Assembly (NCBI GenBank): GCA_026390215.1
Contig: JAPLGJ010000034.1
Location: 1-8,267, forward strand
Source: Caldisericota bacterium
GTDB lineage: Bacteria; Caldisericota; Caldisericia; Cryosericales; Cryosericaceae
Direction of reading: 5' to 3'
DNA: 8,267 bases
The notes under the pieces: generated by a model
Told to the model about the DNA's origin: nothing
Seen by the model: the letters and a program-made list of their open reading frames with translations, nothing else
Database searches by the model: none
Made by a program: the position numbers and the translations under genes
Part shown: positions 1 through 6,098 of the stretch, piece by piece
Numbering within the stretch: position 1 is the first letter of the stretch
Layout of the letters: each line of letters starts with the position of its first letter

Positions 1-56
1 GCATGGACCACGATCGACCACCCACGTTCCTGACCACCCGTCTCGCGGCAATCACA
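1..56 (-). other. Left edge: possible start of a further operon gene, unresolved
   Basis: This is the 56 nt downstream of the Mur ligase stop. I see no terminator hairpin or T-run, so the minus-strand operon may continue. On the minus strand an open frame could start at GTG (55-53, reading V-I-A-A-R-R-V-V-R) or at TTG (51-49, reading L-P-R-D-G-W-S-G-T). Neither has a convincing Shine-Dalgarno and neither is long enough to recognise. An ATG also sits at 4-2. Nothing can be assigned. Confidence 0.2.
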
Positions 57-1664
57 TCACTCATTGTAGGTATCAGGGAGGTCGTTCTCAAACATCACCG
101 TGTCACCGGGTGTCACCAGACTTCGCATAAGCACCGTGACATCCTCGAGAGAACGAGCCGTCAGGATGTTCGTCTCCGGGAAACCTGCCATCACCAGTCC
201 CTCGCGAACCGGCCGAGTCTTTTTCGGGCCCACAAGGATCACTGTGTCAGCCGCTCCAGCAGCCTGCCTGCCTGCCTCGCTGTTCGCGGCGTCCTCCACA
301 TCACCCAGCGATACGAGCCCGGGGGTGACGAGGATTCGTCGCGAAGGAAAAGCGGCCAGGACCTCCATCGCCATGGCAAACCCGGCAGGATTCGAGTTGA
401 AGGCATCATCGATGATGCGTACCCCTCCGGCACCGGCCATCATCTGCAGGCGATGAGGAGGTGCCTGCAGTGTTGCGACACTATCCTGGATCGCGTTCCA
501 CGACACCCCGAATTCACGCGCCACCGCGACCGCAAGCAAGATGTTCTCGACGTTGTGCCTGCCGAGCAGCATCGTCTGGCAGGGGAATCGCTCGCCCTGA
601 TTCGTCACGATGTCGAAGGACAGTCCGTCCACCCCCATCACAATGCTCTCGGCGTGTAGATCAGAGGAGGGCGATCCACTCGCGCTCGCCCTCAGAACTC
701 TCTTGCCATGCATATTCCCGAGATCTGCCAGGACAGGGTCATCACCGTTCAGGACGACCGTGGGTCCACTCCCGGGCATGCTGACAAATCCCCGTAGAAC
801 ACGCCGGATGGCTTCCTCGGAGCCAAACTCCTCGAGGTGCTGCAGACCGACCGACGTCACAATCGAGATACTGCATGGGACCAGGCTGAGAAGATGCTTG
901 AATCCTCCCCGTTCGTTCTCGGCCAGCTCCACCACGAACACGTCGTGTTCGGGGCCAAGGTGCCCGCGAATGACGCGGCAGATGCCCATGGCCGTATTGT
1001 AGCTCTCCGGCGTCATCAGAACACGATATCGTGACTCAAGCAGGTGCGCTGTGAAGAACTTGGTGCTGGTCTTGCCATAGCTTCCGGTAATACCGACCAC
1101 AGTCGGAGCAAACCCGGCAAGGATCCTGCGAGCGTCTCTGACATACCAGTCTCGTATCCAGGCCTCGATTGGTTCCATGATCGTGCGGCTGACGACCAGA
1201 ACGAGAGGGGCCATGGCCGGCAAGAGCCAGGCTATCGCGAGGGCAAGTCTTCCCTGTCCAGCAAGCGGTGCCAGGCACATCCCCGTGCTGAGGATTGCGG
1301 TACAAACCAGCAGGCGCCGCGCGCGCGGAGTCATGACGAGGGCCTTCTTCACCGGACTCCGTGCCCCGAGACGGCGTTCCCACAGGAGTCCCGCCAAACC
1401 AACGGCTATCGACAAGCTGCGAACGACGATCGAAGACACCGATTCGAGGCGCAGAAACAGTGCGAGCGCCCCGACGAGGGCAAGGAGGTCAAGCAGCGGA
1501 TTGGCCGCCAGCCGGTCGGCATGGAGGACAACCCAGTGAACGAACCGCCGGGTATCGTATTCCTCGATCTGCAGCATGTGAAGAAGATAGACGAATCTTG
1601 CCCAGGCAAGGGCGAGGGCAGTACCGGCGGCCATGACCAGAAGAAGGTCGGCCAAACCTCTCAT
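57..1664 (-). CDS. Membrane-anchored Mur ligase family protein (MurF-like)
   Basis: Protein of 535 aa. The N-terminal ~160 residues carry about five hydrophobic segments (roughly 4-29, 54-72, 78-94, 118-134, 138-158), which cytosolic MurF lacks. A full Mur ligase unit follows: P-loop GITGSYGKTSTK (191-202), ELAEN (246-250, canonical ELGAN), GLQHLEEFGS (273-282, with the conserved His276), LNGDDP (305-310), GRHNVENILLA (368-378) and DDAFNSNP (419-426, the MurF-type DDaYNaNP). MurF joins D-Ala-D-Ala to UDP-MurNAc-tripeptide using ATP, and the ddl gene upstream fits a related peptidoglycan job at the inner membrane. By eye, the lysine carbamoylated in MurD/E/F (AKxE after HLexFGS) is Leu290, with Gly292 in place of the Glu. 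This could mean altered catalysis. The ATG at 1664 is chosen for its AAGGAG and its ATGA overlap with the hydrolase stop. The frame stays open upstream to about 2366, but only as a shadow of the hydrolase gene. The family call is firm; the substrate is unknown. Confidence 0.88.
   Translation of the reverse strand: MRGLADLLLVMAAGTALALAWARFVYLLHMLQIEEYDTRRFVHWVVLHADRLAANPLLDLLALVGALALFLRLESVSSIVVRSLSIAVGLAGLLWERRLGARSPVKKALVMTPRARRLLVCTAILSTGMCLAPLAGQGRLALAIAWLLPAMAPLVLVVSRTIMEPIEAWIRDWYVRDARRILAGFAPTVVGITGSYGKTSTKFFTAHLLESRYRVLMTPESYNTAMGICRVIRGHLGPEHDVFVVELAENERGGFKHLLSLVPCSISIVTSVGLQHLEEFGSEEAIRRVLRGFVSMPGSGPTVVLNGDDPVLADLGNMHGKRVLRASASGSPSSDLHAESIVMGVDGLSFDIVTNQGERFPCQTMLLGRHNVENILLAVAVAREFGVSWNAIQDSVATLQAPPHRLQMMAGAGGVRIIDDAFNSNPAGFAMAMEVLAAFPSRRILVTPGLVSLGDVEDAANSEAGRQAAGAADTVILVGPKKTRPVREGLVMAGFPETNILTARSLEDVTVLMRSLVTPGDTVMFENDLPDTYNE
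262..277. repeat. Tetranucleotide repeat (GCCT)4
   Basis: Four perfect GCCT units lie inside the Mur ligase gene, in the stretch encoding E-A-G-R-Q-A-A near residues 463-469. Gain or loss of one unit would shift the frame about 70 codons before the stop. Four units are few, so this may just be chance in a GC-rich coding region. Confidence 0.5.
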
Positions 1665-2446
1665 CCTGTCGCTCCTTCTCGTGTTCCACAGAGGAATGCG
1701 CTGACTACGGCATTCACAAATGCCGGGCTGTCCAAATAGCTGAAGTGACCCGCACCTGCTACCGAAATAAGCCGCGAACCACTGATCAGCCGTTCCATCT
1801 TTCGTCCATCCGCCATGGGCGTTTCGGCGTCCTTCTCCCCCCACACAAGGAGTGTCGGGGCACTGACGGCCCCCAGAGACGCAGTAAGGTCGAGACCCAC
1901 GGTCCTCACCATGGATGCCCTCATCACGCCAGCCGTCGCCCTGTAGTCGGCACTTCCAAAGCGCATGGCGAGTCGCTCCTGCAGTGCCGGGCCCCGAGGC
2001 CCGAACACCGGGAGATGCAGAACCGCCTTGGCGACTTTGTAGAATGCCTGACGCGTGCGTCGTCTGATCGTTGTGGGTGGTCTGATGCCGGCGGCATCGA
2101 CGAGGACAAGGGCCTGTACCGTTTCGGGCACGTGTGCCGCCAGCCATATGGCGATGCGGCCGCCGAACGAGTGTCCGAGGTACGTCGCGCGCCCGATTCC
2201 AAGAGACGTCACAGCTTTCTCGACAAAGGCAGCATATTCGGGCGCACCCCACGGAGCCGGAGGAAGACTGCTGCCACCAAAGCCAGGAAGATCGAAGGCC
2301 AGAACCCGATACTTGTCCCGCAATCCCGCGATGAGCGGCATCATACTGGCTGCCTGGCCGCCCCACCCATGGAGCAGCACGACAGGGTCTCCAGACCCTT
2401 CATCCACGTACGTGAGTGTGATGCCGTCGACGACCGTGCTGGCCAC
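1661..2446 (-). CDS. Alpha/beta-fold hydrolase
   Basis: Protein of 261 aa, the usual size for a single-domain alpha/beta hydrolase. Visible elements, in order: LLHGWGG (24-30, oxyanion-hole His-Gly), FDLPGFGGSS (51-60), the nucleophile elbow GHSFGG (91-96, Ser93), a cap region around 120-185, LLVWGEKDAETP (199-210, likely acid Asp206) and GAGHFSYLD (231-239, catalytic His234). The triad is complete. There is no signal peptide, so it is probably cytosolic. It starts at GTG, 9 nt after the ddl stop, with GGAG 4 nt ahead of the start, and it overlaps the Mur ligase by 4 nt, so the three genes form one operon. The substrate cannot be read from sequence. The place between two peptidoglycan genes suggests, but does not show, a role on a cell-wall precursor or ester. 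Confidence 0.9.
   Translation of the reverse strand: MASTVVDGITLTYVDEGSGDPVVLLHGWGGQAASMMPLIAGLRDKYRVLAFDLPGFGGSSLPPAPWGAPEYAAFVEKAVTSLGIGRATYLGHSFGGRIAIWLAAHVPETVQALVLVDAAGIRPPTTIRRRTRQAFYKVAKAVLHLPVFGPRGPALQERLAMRFGSADYRATAGVMRASMVRTVGLDLTASLGAVSAPTLLVWGEKDAETPMADGRKMERLISGSRLISVAGAGHFSYLDSPAFVNAVVSAFLCGTREGATG
1665..1677 (-). promoter_or_regulatory. Shine-Dalgarno for the Mur ligase, inside the hydrolase 3' end
   Basis: Read on the minus strand, AAGGAG (1677-1672) stands 7 nt before the ATG at 1664. It lies in the last codons of the alpha/beta hydrolase. It fixes the Mur ligase start at the ATGA overlap, rather than at the in-frame codons far upstream, and it suggests translational coupling. 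Confidence 0.75.
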
Positions 2447-2455
2447 GAGGCTCCG

Positions 2456-3661
2456 TCAGACGCTCTTGCTTCCGGACTTGCCCTTTGAACCCAGTTTCAG
2501 CAGGTCTGACACGTTGTAGTTGATGACATTCGACCTGCGGTCCTCGAATGCTTCACAGGCGAGATCGATCAGCTTCGTCAGCAGGTCCCGGTATTGCATG
2601 CCGACTGCTTCCCATAGGTAGAACGACAGGGCGCCCGGAATCGTATTGATCTCGTTGACGTAGACGGCTCCTGATGCATCAATCAGGAAGTCCACTCGGG
2701 CGACACCACGGCAATCGAGTGCGACGAATGCGCGGCACGCCAGTTCCTGTATCCGACTGGTTAGGTCATCGCCAAGATTCGCCGGCACTTTTCGCGCCTC
2801 GGCCTTCTGGCCGTCATGATCCGACCCAGTCGTGGTCTTGTACCCCACTTTGTATTTGGCGTCGTAGTCGAGGAAGGCGTGTGAGCTGAAAACCTCCTCG
2901 CAAGCGGATGGCATGGGCTCGTCGTTGCCCAGGACCGCACAGTTCACCTCACGATGATCAGTAATTGCCTGCTCCACAAGCAACTTGCGGTCAAAGTGAC
3001 TGGCGACCTCCAGTGCGTAGCACAGTGTGTCATGATCCGTCGCGCGCGTGATCCCCACGCTGGAGCCCAGATTGGCCGGTTTCACAAACATAGGGAATTG
3101 CAGTCGCTGCTCAGCCTTACGAAGGCAGTCATCCGGCGAAGCACGCCATGTGCGTCTGCTGAAGCTGACGTACGGAACCACAGGGATTCCAGCTGCCATG
3201 AACAGCTGTTTCTGGAACACCTTGTCCATCCCAAGCGCGGAGCCCGTCACACTTGAACTCGTGTAGGGGATCCCCAGCAGTTCGAACATACCCTGCACCG
3301 TCCCGTCTTCGCCGTTGGTGCCGTGATTGCACAGTAGTCCGACGTCGACAGCCAGCGGTTCCACGTCCACTCCACGAACCATGAAGCCTTTGCGCAGGCC
3401 CCGCACTGCGAAGGTCAACTTTCCGGAAAAGGGCTGCAGCTGCACGCGCTGCACCTTGCCCGGAAGAGCGGCCAGGTCACCGAATACGTCCATCGTTTTC
3501 AGCGCTTCTCCCGTGAACCAGACACCATCCTTGGACACGTAGAGCGGAACAACGTCGAACTGGTCCGGGTCCAGAGAATTCATCGCCTGTACGGCGGTGA
3601 TGATAGAGACCTCGTGCTCCACTGAGCGCGAACCGAAGACAACGGCGACTCTCCTCTTCAT
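2456..3661 (-). CDS. ddl: D-alanine--D-alanine ligase
   Basis: Protein of 401 aa of the ATP-grasp fold, forming D-Ala-D-Ala in the cytosol for peptidoglycan. It shows the N-terminal SVEHEVSI (13-20, with Glu15 at the place of the E. coli DdlB active-site Glu), NHGTNGEDG (112-120, first Ddl signature), KPANLGSSVGI (194-204, ATP binding), DYDAKY (265-270), and the second signature ARVDFLI...YVNEINTIPGA (321-344) with the Mg-binding Glu-x-Asn. The AKY tyrosine, equivalent to DdlB Tyr216, is kept, which favours D-Ala-D-Ala over the D-Ala-D-Lac of VanA-type ligases. The stretch between AKY and VPANL is long, and NEINTIPG...FYLWE resembles clostridial Ddl as I recall it. The tail after about 372 is extended and ends in a Gly/Ser/Lys-rich stretch. 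The ATG at 3661 follows AAGGAG by 6 nt. It is the first gene of the cell-wall operon. Confidence 0.96.
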   Translation of the reverse strand: MKRRVAVVFGSRSVEHEVSIITAVQAMNSLDPDQFDVVPLYVSKDGVWFTGEALKTMDVFGDLAALPGKVQRVQLQPFSGKLTFAVRGLRKGFMVRGVDVEPLAVDVGLLCNHGTNGEDGTVQGMFELLGIPYTSSSVTGSALGMDKVFQKQLFMAAGIPVVPYVSFSRRTWRASPDDCLRKAEQRLQFPMFVKPANLGSSVGITRATDHDTLCYALEVASHFDRKLLVEQAITDHREVNCAVLGNDEPMPSACEEVFSSHAFLDYDAKYKVGYKTTTGSDHDGQKAEARKVPANLGDDLTSRIQELACRAFVALDCRGVARVDFLIDASGAVYVNEINTIPGALSFYLWEAVGMQYRDLLTKLIDLACEAFEDRRSNVINYNVSDLLKLGSKGKSGSKSV

Positions 3662-3737
3662 TCATGGCTCCTTGCACCGACCCCACAGGACAGATGTGCC
3701 CTGAGAAGCCCGTGAACTGCTGATTTCATGCACATTC

Positions 3738-3765
3738 AGTTTATTCCCTTTGACCCGGTTTGCAA
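3738..3765 (-). promoter_or_regulatory. Candidate sigma70-type promoter for the ddl operon
   Basis: On the minus strand, TTGCAA (3765-3760) and TAAACT (3743-3738) are separated by 16 nt, each matching 4 of 6 consensus bases. The predicted 5' leader is about 70 nt. It is the best pair I find upstream of ddl, but it is moderate. Confidence 0.4.
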
Positions 3766-3823
3766 CGGACAGGACGAGGGAAGTCGAGGCGTCCGCGCTC
3801 CACTGGCTCTTGACCGAAGCGAT

Positions 3824-3851
3824 TTGACAGAGACACTCGCCGTTATATATT
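3824..3851 (+). promoter_or_regulatory. Strong sigma70-type promoter ahead of the aldo/keto reductase remnant
   Basis: A perfect -35, TTGACA (3824-3829), is followed after 16 nt by TATATT (3846-3851), 5 of 6 consensus bases, in an AT-rich island. Transcription would begin near 3858, about 30 nt before the remnant's ATG. It is the best promoter match in the window and it is still intact although the gene behind it is mostly deleted. Confidence 0.65.
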
Positions 3852-3887
3852 GGAATACGAACAATCGTCTGTGAAGAGATAGTTCTG

Positions 3888-4067
3888 ATGAACTACAGGT
3901 CATTCGGAAGGCTCGACTGGAAGCCGTCTGCACTCGGATTTGGCACCAAGAAAAGTGAAGGTTCGTCGGCTGACAGCTGCATCCGCTGTGGAGCATGCGA
4001 GGAGAAGTGCCCCCAACATATCGCCATTTGCGACCAGTTGGCCACCGTTTTTGTCCTATTCGGCTGA
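3888..4067 (+). pseudogene. Internally deleted aldo/keto reductase with [4Fe-4S] tail (59-codon remnant)
   Basis: The 59-residue ORF begins YRSFGRLDWKPSALGFG (3-19), the N-terminal strand of ferredoxin-type aldo/keto reductases. It then passes, through a short KKSEGSSADS linker, to CIRCGACEEKCPQHIAI (31-47), the C-terminal [4Fe-4S] motif of the same family (Cys31, 34, 37, 41), ending DQLATVFVLFG. In full-length members, typically well over 300 aa, these two pieces flank the whole TIM barrel. So roughly 300 codons, with the Asp/Tyr/Lys/His catalytic set, seem to have been lost in frame. The promoter is good, while the Shine-Dalgarno is weak (AAGAG, 9 nt before ATG). Its end overlaps the convergent Fur-family gene by 12 nt. 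It could still make a small iron-sulfur peptide. I read it as a decayed gene; an assembly error is the other possibility. Confidence 0.72.
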
Positions 4068-4526
4068 CTCTTCCCGAGACTGTCGTCCCGAACGACAACA
4101 GCGGCAGTACCCGTACAAGACGAGGCTGTGATCAGTGACCTCAAAACCCAGCTCTTCGGCCGCGCTGTCGACAGAATCATCCACAGGACAGCTCCTGATC
4201 GGCAACATGCGATGACACCCAAGGCAGACCATGTAGTGCCGATGAGCATGTCCCGTCAGCTCAAAGAATGCACGGCCGTCATTGCTCAACAAGGTCCGCT
4301 CCACATTCCCGCGACTGAGGAGTTCGTCCAAGGTACGGTAGACCGTGGACAGCGCCAAGCCCGGCAGGGCTACGTTCGCTCGTTCGAGAGTGTCTTCCGC
4401 TGTCAGTGGAGTGCCGGCTTCTCCCAGAACCTCAAGAATGATGCGACGATCCCTGGTCATCCGGAATCCCTTCAGCTGTCCAAACATCTGACTCTCGCCC
4501 GCCCCGTGCGTGTGTACGACATCCAT
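4056..4526 (-). CDS. Fur-family metal-responsive transcriptional regulator
   Basis: Protein of 156 aa, close to the family's usual ~140-150. The N-terminal winged helix includes MTRDRRIILEVL (23-34) and the recognition helix LSTVYRTLDELL (59-70). The C-terminal dimerisation half has HAHRHYMVCLGC (93-104) and YGYCRCC (138-144), giving the two CxxC pairs (Cys101/104 and Cys141/144) of the structural zinc site, plus His93/95/97 for metal sensing. Whether it senses iron, zinc, manganese or peroxide cannot be decided from these residues. It lies 4 nt after the permease gene, in one operon with it, and its best candidate operator is the 7-1-7 palindrome at 5472-5486. The start is ambiguous: ATG 4526 has GGGGAAG upstream, while an internal ATG (Met14, 4487-4485) would also give a complete domain. 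Confidence 0.93.
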   Translation of the reverse strand: MDVVHTHGAGESQMFGQLKGFRMTRDRRIILEVLGEAGTPLTAEDTLERANVALPGLALSTVYRTLDELLSRGNVERTLLSNDGRAFFELTGHAHRHYMVCLGCHRMLPIRSCPVDDSVDSAAEELGFEVTDHSLVLYGYCRCCRSGRQSREESAE

Positions 4527-4530
4527 GAGA

Positions 4531-5451
4531 TCACTTCCCCGACAGGCACTGTATCAGGATCCCCGCCGCCATACTGATGCCAAGCAGCCAGGCGACGACC
4601 TTCAGGGTGTTCTTCGTATCATGGTTCTCGCGAAAGAGAACGACGAGTCCCAGCCCGCCCGCAGCCCCCAGCCCAGCTACTGTCGAGCCGAAGCTGATGG
4701 TGCCGGCGACATACAGTTCGGTAATCGCCACGCTGGCAGCACAATTCGGAATGAGCCCTAGGAGCGCAGCCAGAACAGGCTGGAAGATCGTGTGACCAAG
4801 GAACATACGCGCCAGATCTTCCTGCCCGACCCGATTGATGAGCATCCCGATGATCAGCGACGTCGCCAGGACAAACAGGACAACCTGAGCCGTCCGCTTC
4901 GTCGCGGACCACAGGACTTCCTTCCAGTCAATGGCACCGGTCTTCTTGCTCGCACATGAGGCACGACTACCATCACAGGAACAGTTTTGCTCGCCGATTT
5001 TCAGTGCTTCCTGCTCAGCTTGCTGTCGATCCAGACACTCCAGCGCGCGTCTATGGTTCTCCTTGTGCATCAGTGCATCGACGAGGTAGCCTCCTGCGAC
5101 CGCGAGCAGGACCTTGGCGCCAACGAGAGGCAACACGACGTACGCCTTGTCCGGCTTCGACAGAAGAATTGGCAGTGCTTCATCGGACGTGGCAAGGTAC
5201 ACGGCGACGATCGTGCCCATCGTAAGAAGTCGCTGTGTATACAATGCGCTTGCCATGACCGAGAAACCACACTGTGGGATGGCGCCCCCCGCCGCCGCGA
5301 CCACGGGCCCAACATGCCCCGCCTTCTCGACAGCATCGACGATTCCCTGTTGCCACCTCGCCTCGACGAATTCCAGCACCAGGTAGACCCCAAATAGGAT
5401 CGGCACCATCTTGAGCGTATCTTTGAGAGCGTCCAGAATGACATTCACCAC
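4531..5451 (-). CDS. Putative heavy-metal/manganese-type efflux permease (ArsP_2-like)
   Basis: Integral membrane protein of 306 aa with about eight hydrophobic segments in two halves. Each half carries a related motif: GAIPQCGFSVMASALY (56-71) with LATSDEALPILLSKP (86-100), and GLIPNCAASVAITELY (232-247) with GTISFGSTVAGLGAAGGLG (250-268). These match, as I remember it, the family called putative 10TM heavy-metal exporter (ArsP_2/DUF2899), often labelled putative manganese transporter. The halves are joined by a hydrophilic loop (about 130-180) with Cys139, Cys157, Cys159 and Cys166 that could bind a metal. The start is GTG 5451 (a second GTG follows at 5448), with a GAGAGG-type Shine-Dalgarno about 11 nt away. 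It leads the operon with the Fur-family gene. Export of a metal under that regulator is the likely role; the ion is not known. Confidence 0.82.
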   Translation of the reverse strand: MVNVILDALKDTLKMVPILFGVYLVLEFVEARWQQGIVDAVEKAGHVGPVVAAAGGAIPQCGFSVMASALYTQRLLTMGTIVAVYLATSDEALPILLSKPDKAYVVLPLVGAKVLLAVAGGYLVDALMHKENHRRALECLDRQQAEQEALKIGEQNCSCDGSRASCASKKTGAIDWKEVLWSATKRTAQVVLFVLATSLIIGMLINRVGQEDLARMFLGHTIFQPVLAALLGLIPNCAASVAITELYVAGTISFGSTVAGLGAAGGLGLVVLFRENHDTKNTLKVVAWLLGISMAAGILIQCLSGK

Positions 5452-5471
5452 AGACCAACCGCCTCTCTACA

Positions 5472-5486
5472 TGCAAATGATTTGCA
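5472..5486. promoter_or_regulatory. Fur/Zur/PerR-type 7-1-7 operator candidate
   Basis: TGCAAAT-G-ATTTGCA is a perfect 7-1-7 inverted repeat. It has the layout and the AAT-N-ATT core of the Bacillus Fur (TGATAATNATTATCA), PerR and Zur boxes. It lies between the predicted -10 (5501-5506) and the permease GTG (5451), so a bound repressor would sit at about +8 to +22 of the transcript. With a Fur-family gene in the same operon, autoregulation is the simplest reading. Binding is inferred. Confidence 0.7.
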
Positions 5487-5500
5487 GCAACATCACCCTC

Positions 5501-5527
5501 AGTATAGGCGAGAGAGTGCGGCGTCAA
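5501..5527 (-). promoter_or_regulatory. Candidate promoter of the permease-regulator operon
   Basis: On the minus strand, TTGACG (5527-5522, 5 of 6) and TATACT (5506-5501, 5 of 6) are separated by 15 nt, shorter than the 17 nt optimum. Transcription would start near 5494 and run straight into the palindrome at 5472-5486. Confidence 0.5.
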
Positions 5528-5586
5528 CCTGCAAACAGTGATTGCGACCATTCAGCGGCCGGTCTGTACGATCGCACGGTTTCGGA

Positions 5587-5592
5587 TACAAT
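5587..5592 (+). promoter_or_regulatory. Possible -10 box for the DUF1893-pepT unit
   Basis: TACAAT matches TATAAT at 5 of 6 and lies 38 nt before the DUF1893 ATG. No good -35 stands at the right distance, so this is a weak call. It is the only candidate I see in the divergent spacer facing right. Confidence 0.25.
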
Positions 5593-5630
5593 GGACATTG
5601 CCGCTGCTGAGGCGGCGAAACGAGGAGCTC

Positions 5631-6098
5631 ATGACGGAAAGCGAACAACTTGTCCAGACAACGATCAGGTCAGGAGATGCCACCCTCTGTGGGGCCGATG
5701 GCGGAACCCTCGTCTGCCAGCTGATTAGCACGGGGATACGTGCCCTCGTCGCGGCGGTGGAAGATGAGCGTGTCGCCAGCCATGGTCCCCTGGACTGGGG
5801 TGACAAACTGGTGGGGCGGGCGGCTGCGCTCCTGTTCACTCTGGTGCACGCGCGTTCGGTGTTCGCCCTGAAGATGAGCACCGGCGCGCAGGACGTCCTG
5901 CGCGAGGCCGGCATTCCATTCGCGTATGATGCTGTCATCCTCGACGTGCTCAACCGGGCACGCACGGGGCCGTGTCCGATGGAGGAAGCGGTTAGCGGTA
6001 TCACCGAACCACTTGCCGCACTGGAAACCCTCAAGCAGGCAAGTCAGGCACTATCAGATGCGGGACATGACAATACGCCCAAAAGGGGGAGTACATGA
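5631..6098 (+). CDS. DUF1893 domain-containing protein
   Basis: Protein of 155 aa matching the DUF1893 family (Thermotoga TM1506 type, a deaminase-like fold of unsettled function). The hallmarks are LISTGIRALVAAVED (31-45), GDKLVGRAAALL (57-68, canonical aDKvvGkAAA), an STGAQDVLREAGIPFAYD stretch (83-100) and LNRARTGPCPMEEAV (107-121, canonical NRxxxxxCPmE). The hydrophilic tail after about 135 shows no motif. The ATG at 5631 is chosen because GAGGAG (5622-5627) precedes it and homology begins there; the frame is open back to 5538 but those 31 residues look non-coding. Its TGA overlaps the pepT ATG (ATGA), so the two are co-translated. The conserved Asp, Lys, Cys and Glu hint at an enzyme, but no activity can be claimed. 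Confidence 0.87.
   Translation: MTESEQLVQTTIRSGDATLCGADGGTLVCQLISTGIRALVAAVEDERVASHGPLDWGDKLVGRAAALLFTLVHARSVFALKMSTGAQDVLREAGIPFAYDAVILDVLNRARTGPCPMEEAVSGITEPLAALETLKQASQALSDAGHDNTPKRGST

Noticed and set aside
3..659. Plus-strand 218-aa frame at the left edge
   Set aside because: It is a shadow of the Mur ligase C-terminal half, which has clear motifs on the minus strand.
1665..2366. In-frame N-terminal extension of the Mur ligase to about 769 residues
   Set aside because: The extension is antisense-free but lies wholly within the hydrolase gene in another frame. Its residues look like low-information translation, and a strong Shine-Dalgarno with an ATGA overlap marks the real start at 1664.
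1044..2488. Long plus-strand frames (231 aa at 1044-1739 and 247 aa at 1745-2488)
   Set aside because: They are complementary-strand shadows of the Mur ligase and hydrolase genes. The translations are rich in Arg/Ser/His/Pro and show no family motif.
3757..3766. GGTTTGCAAC in the ddl leader as another regulator box
   Set aside because: It resembles only one half-site of the 5472-5486 palindrome and lacks the second arm at 7-1-7 spacing.
4081..4097. Small hairpin TGTCGT-CCCGA-ACGACA as a terminator
   Set aside because: It has a 6-bp stem with no T-run and lies inside the coding end of the Fur-family gene, so it is too weak to call.
5538..5630. Longer DUF1893 start (31 extra residues)
   Set aside because: The extra residues show no homology and would place the start over the divergent promoter area. 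The ATG at 5631 has GAGGAG ahead of it.
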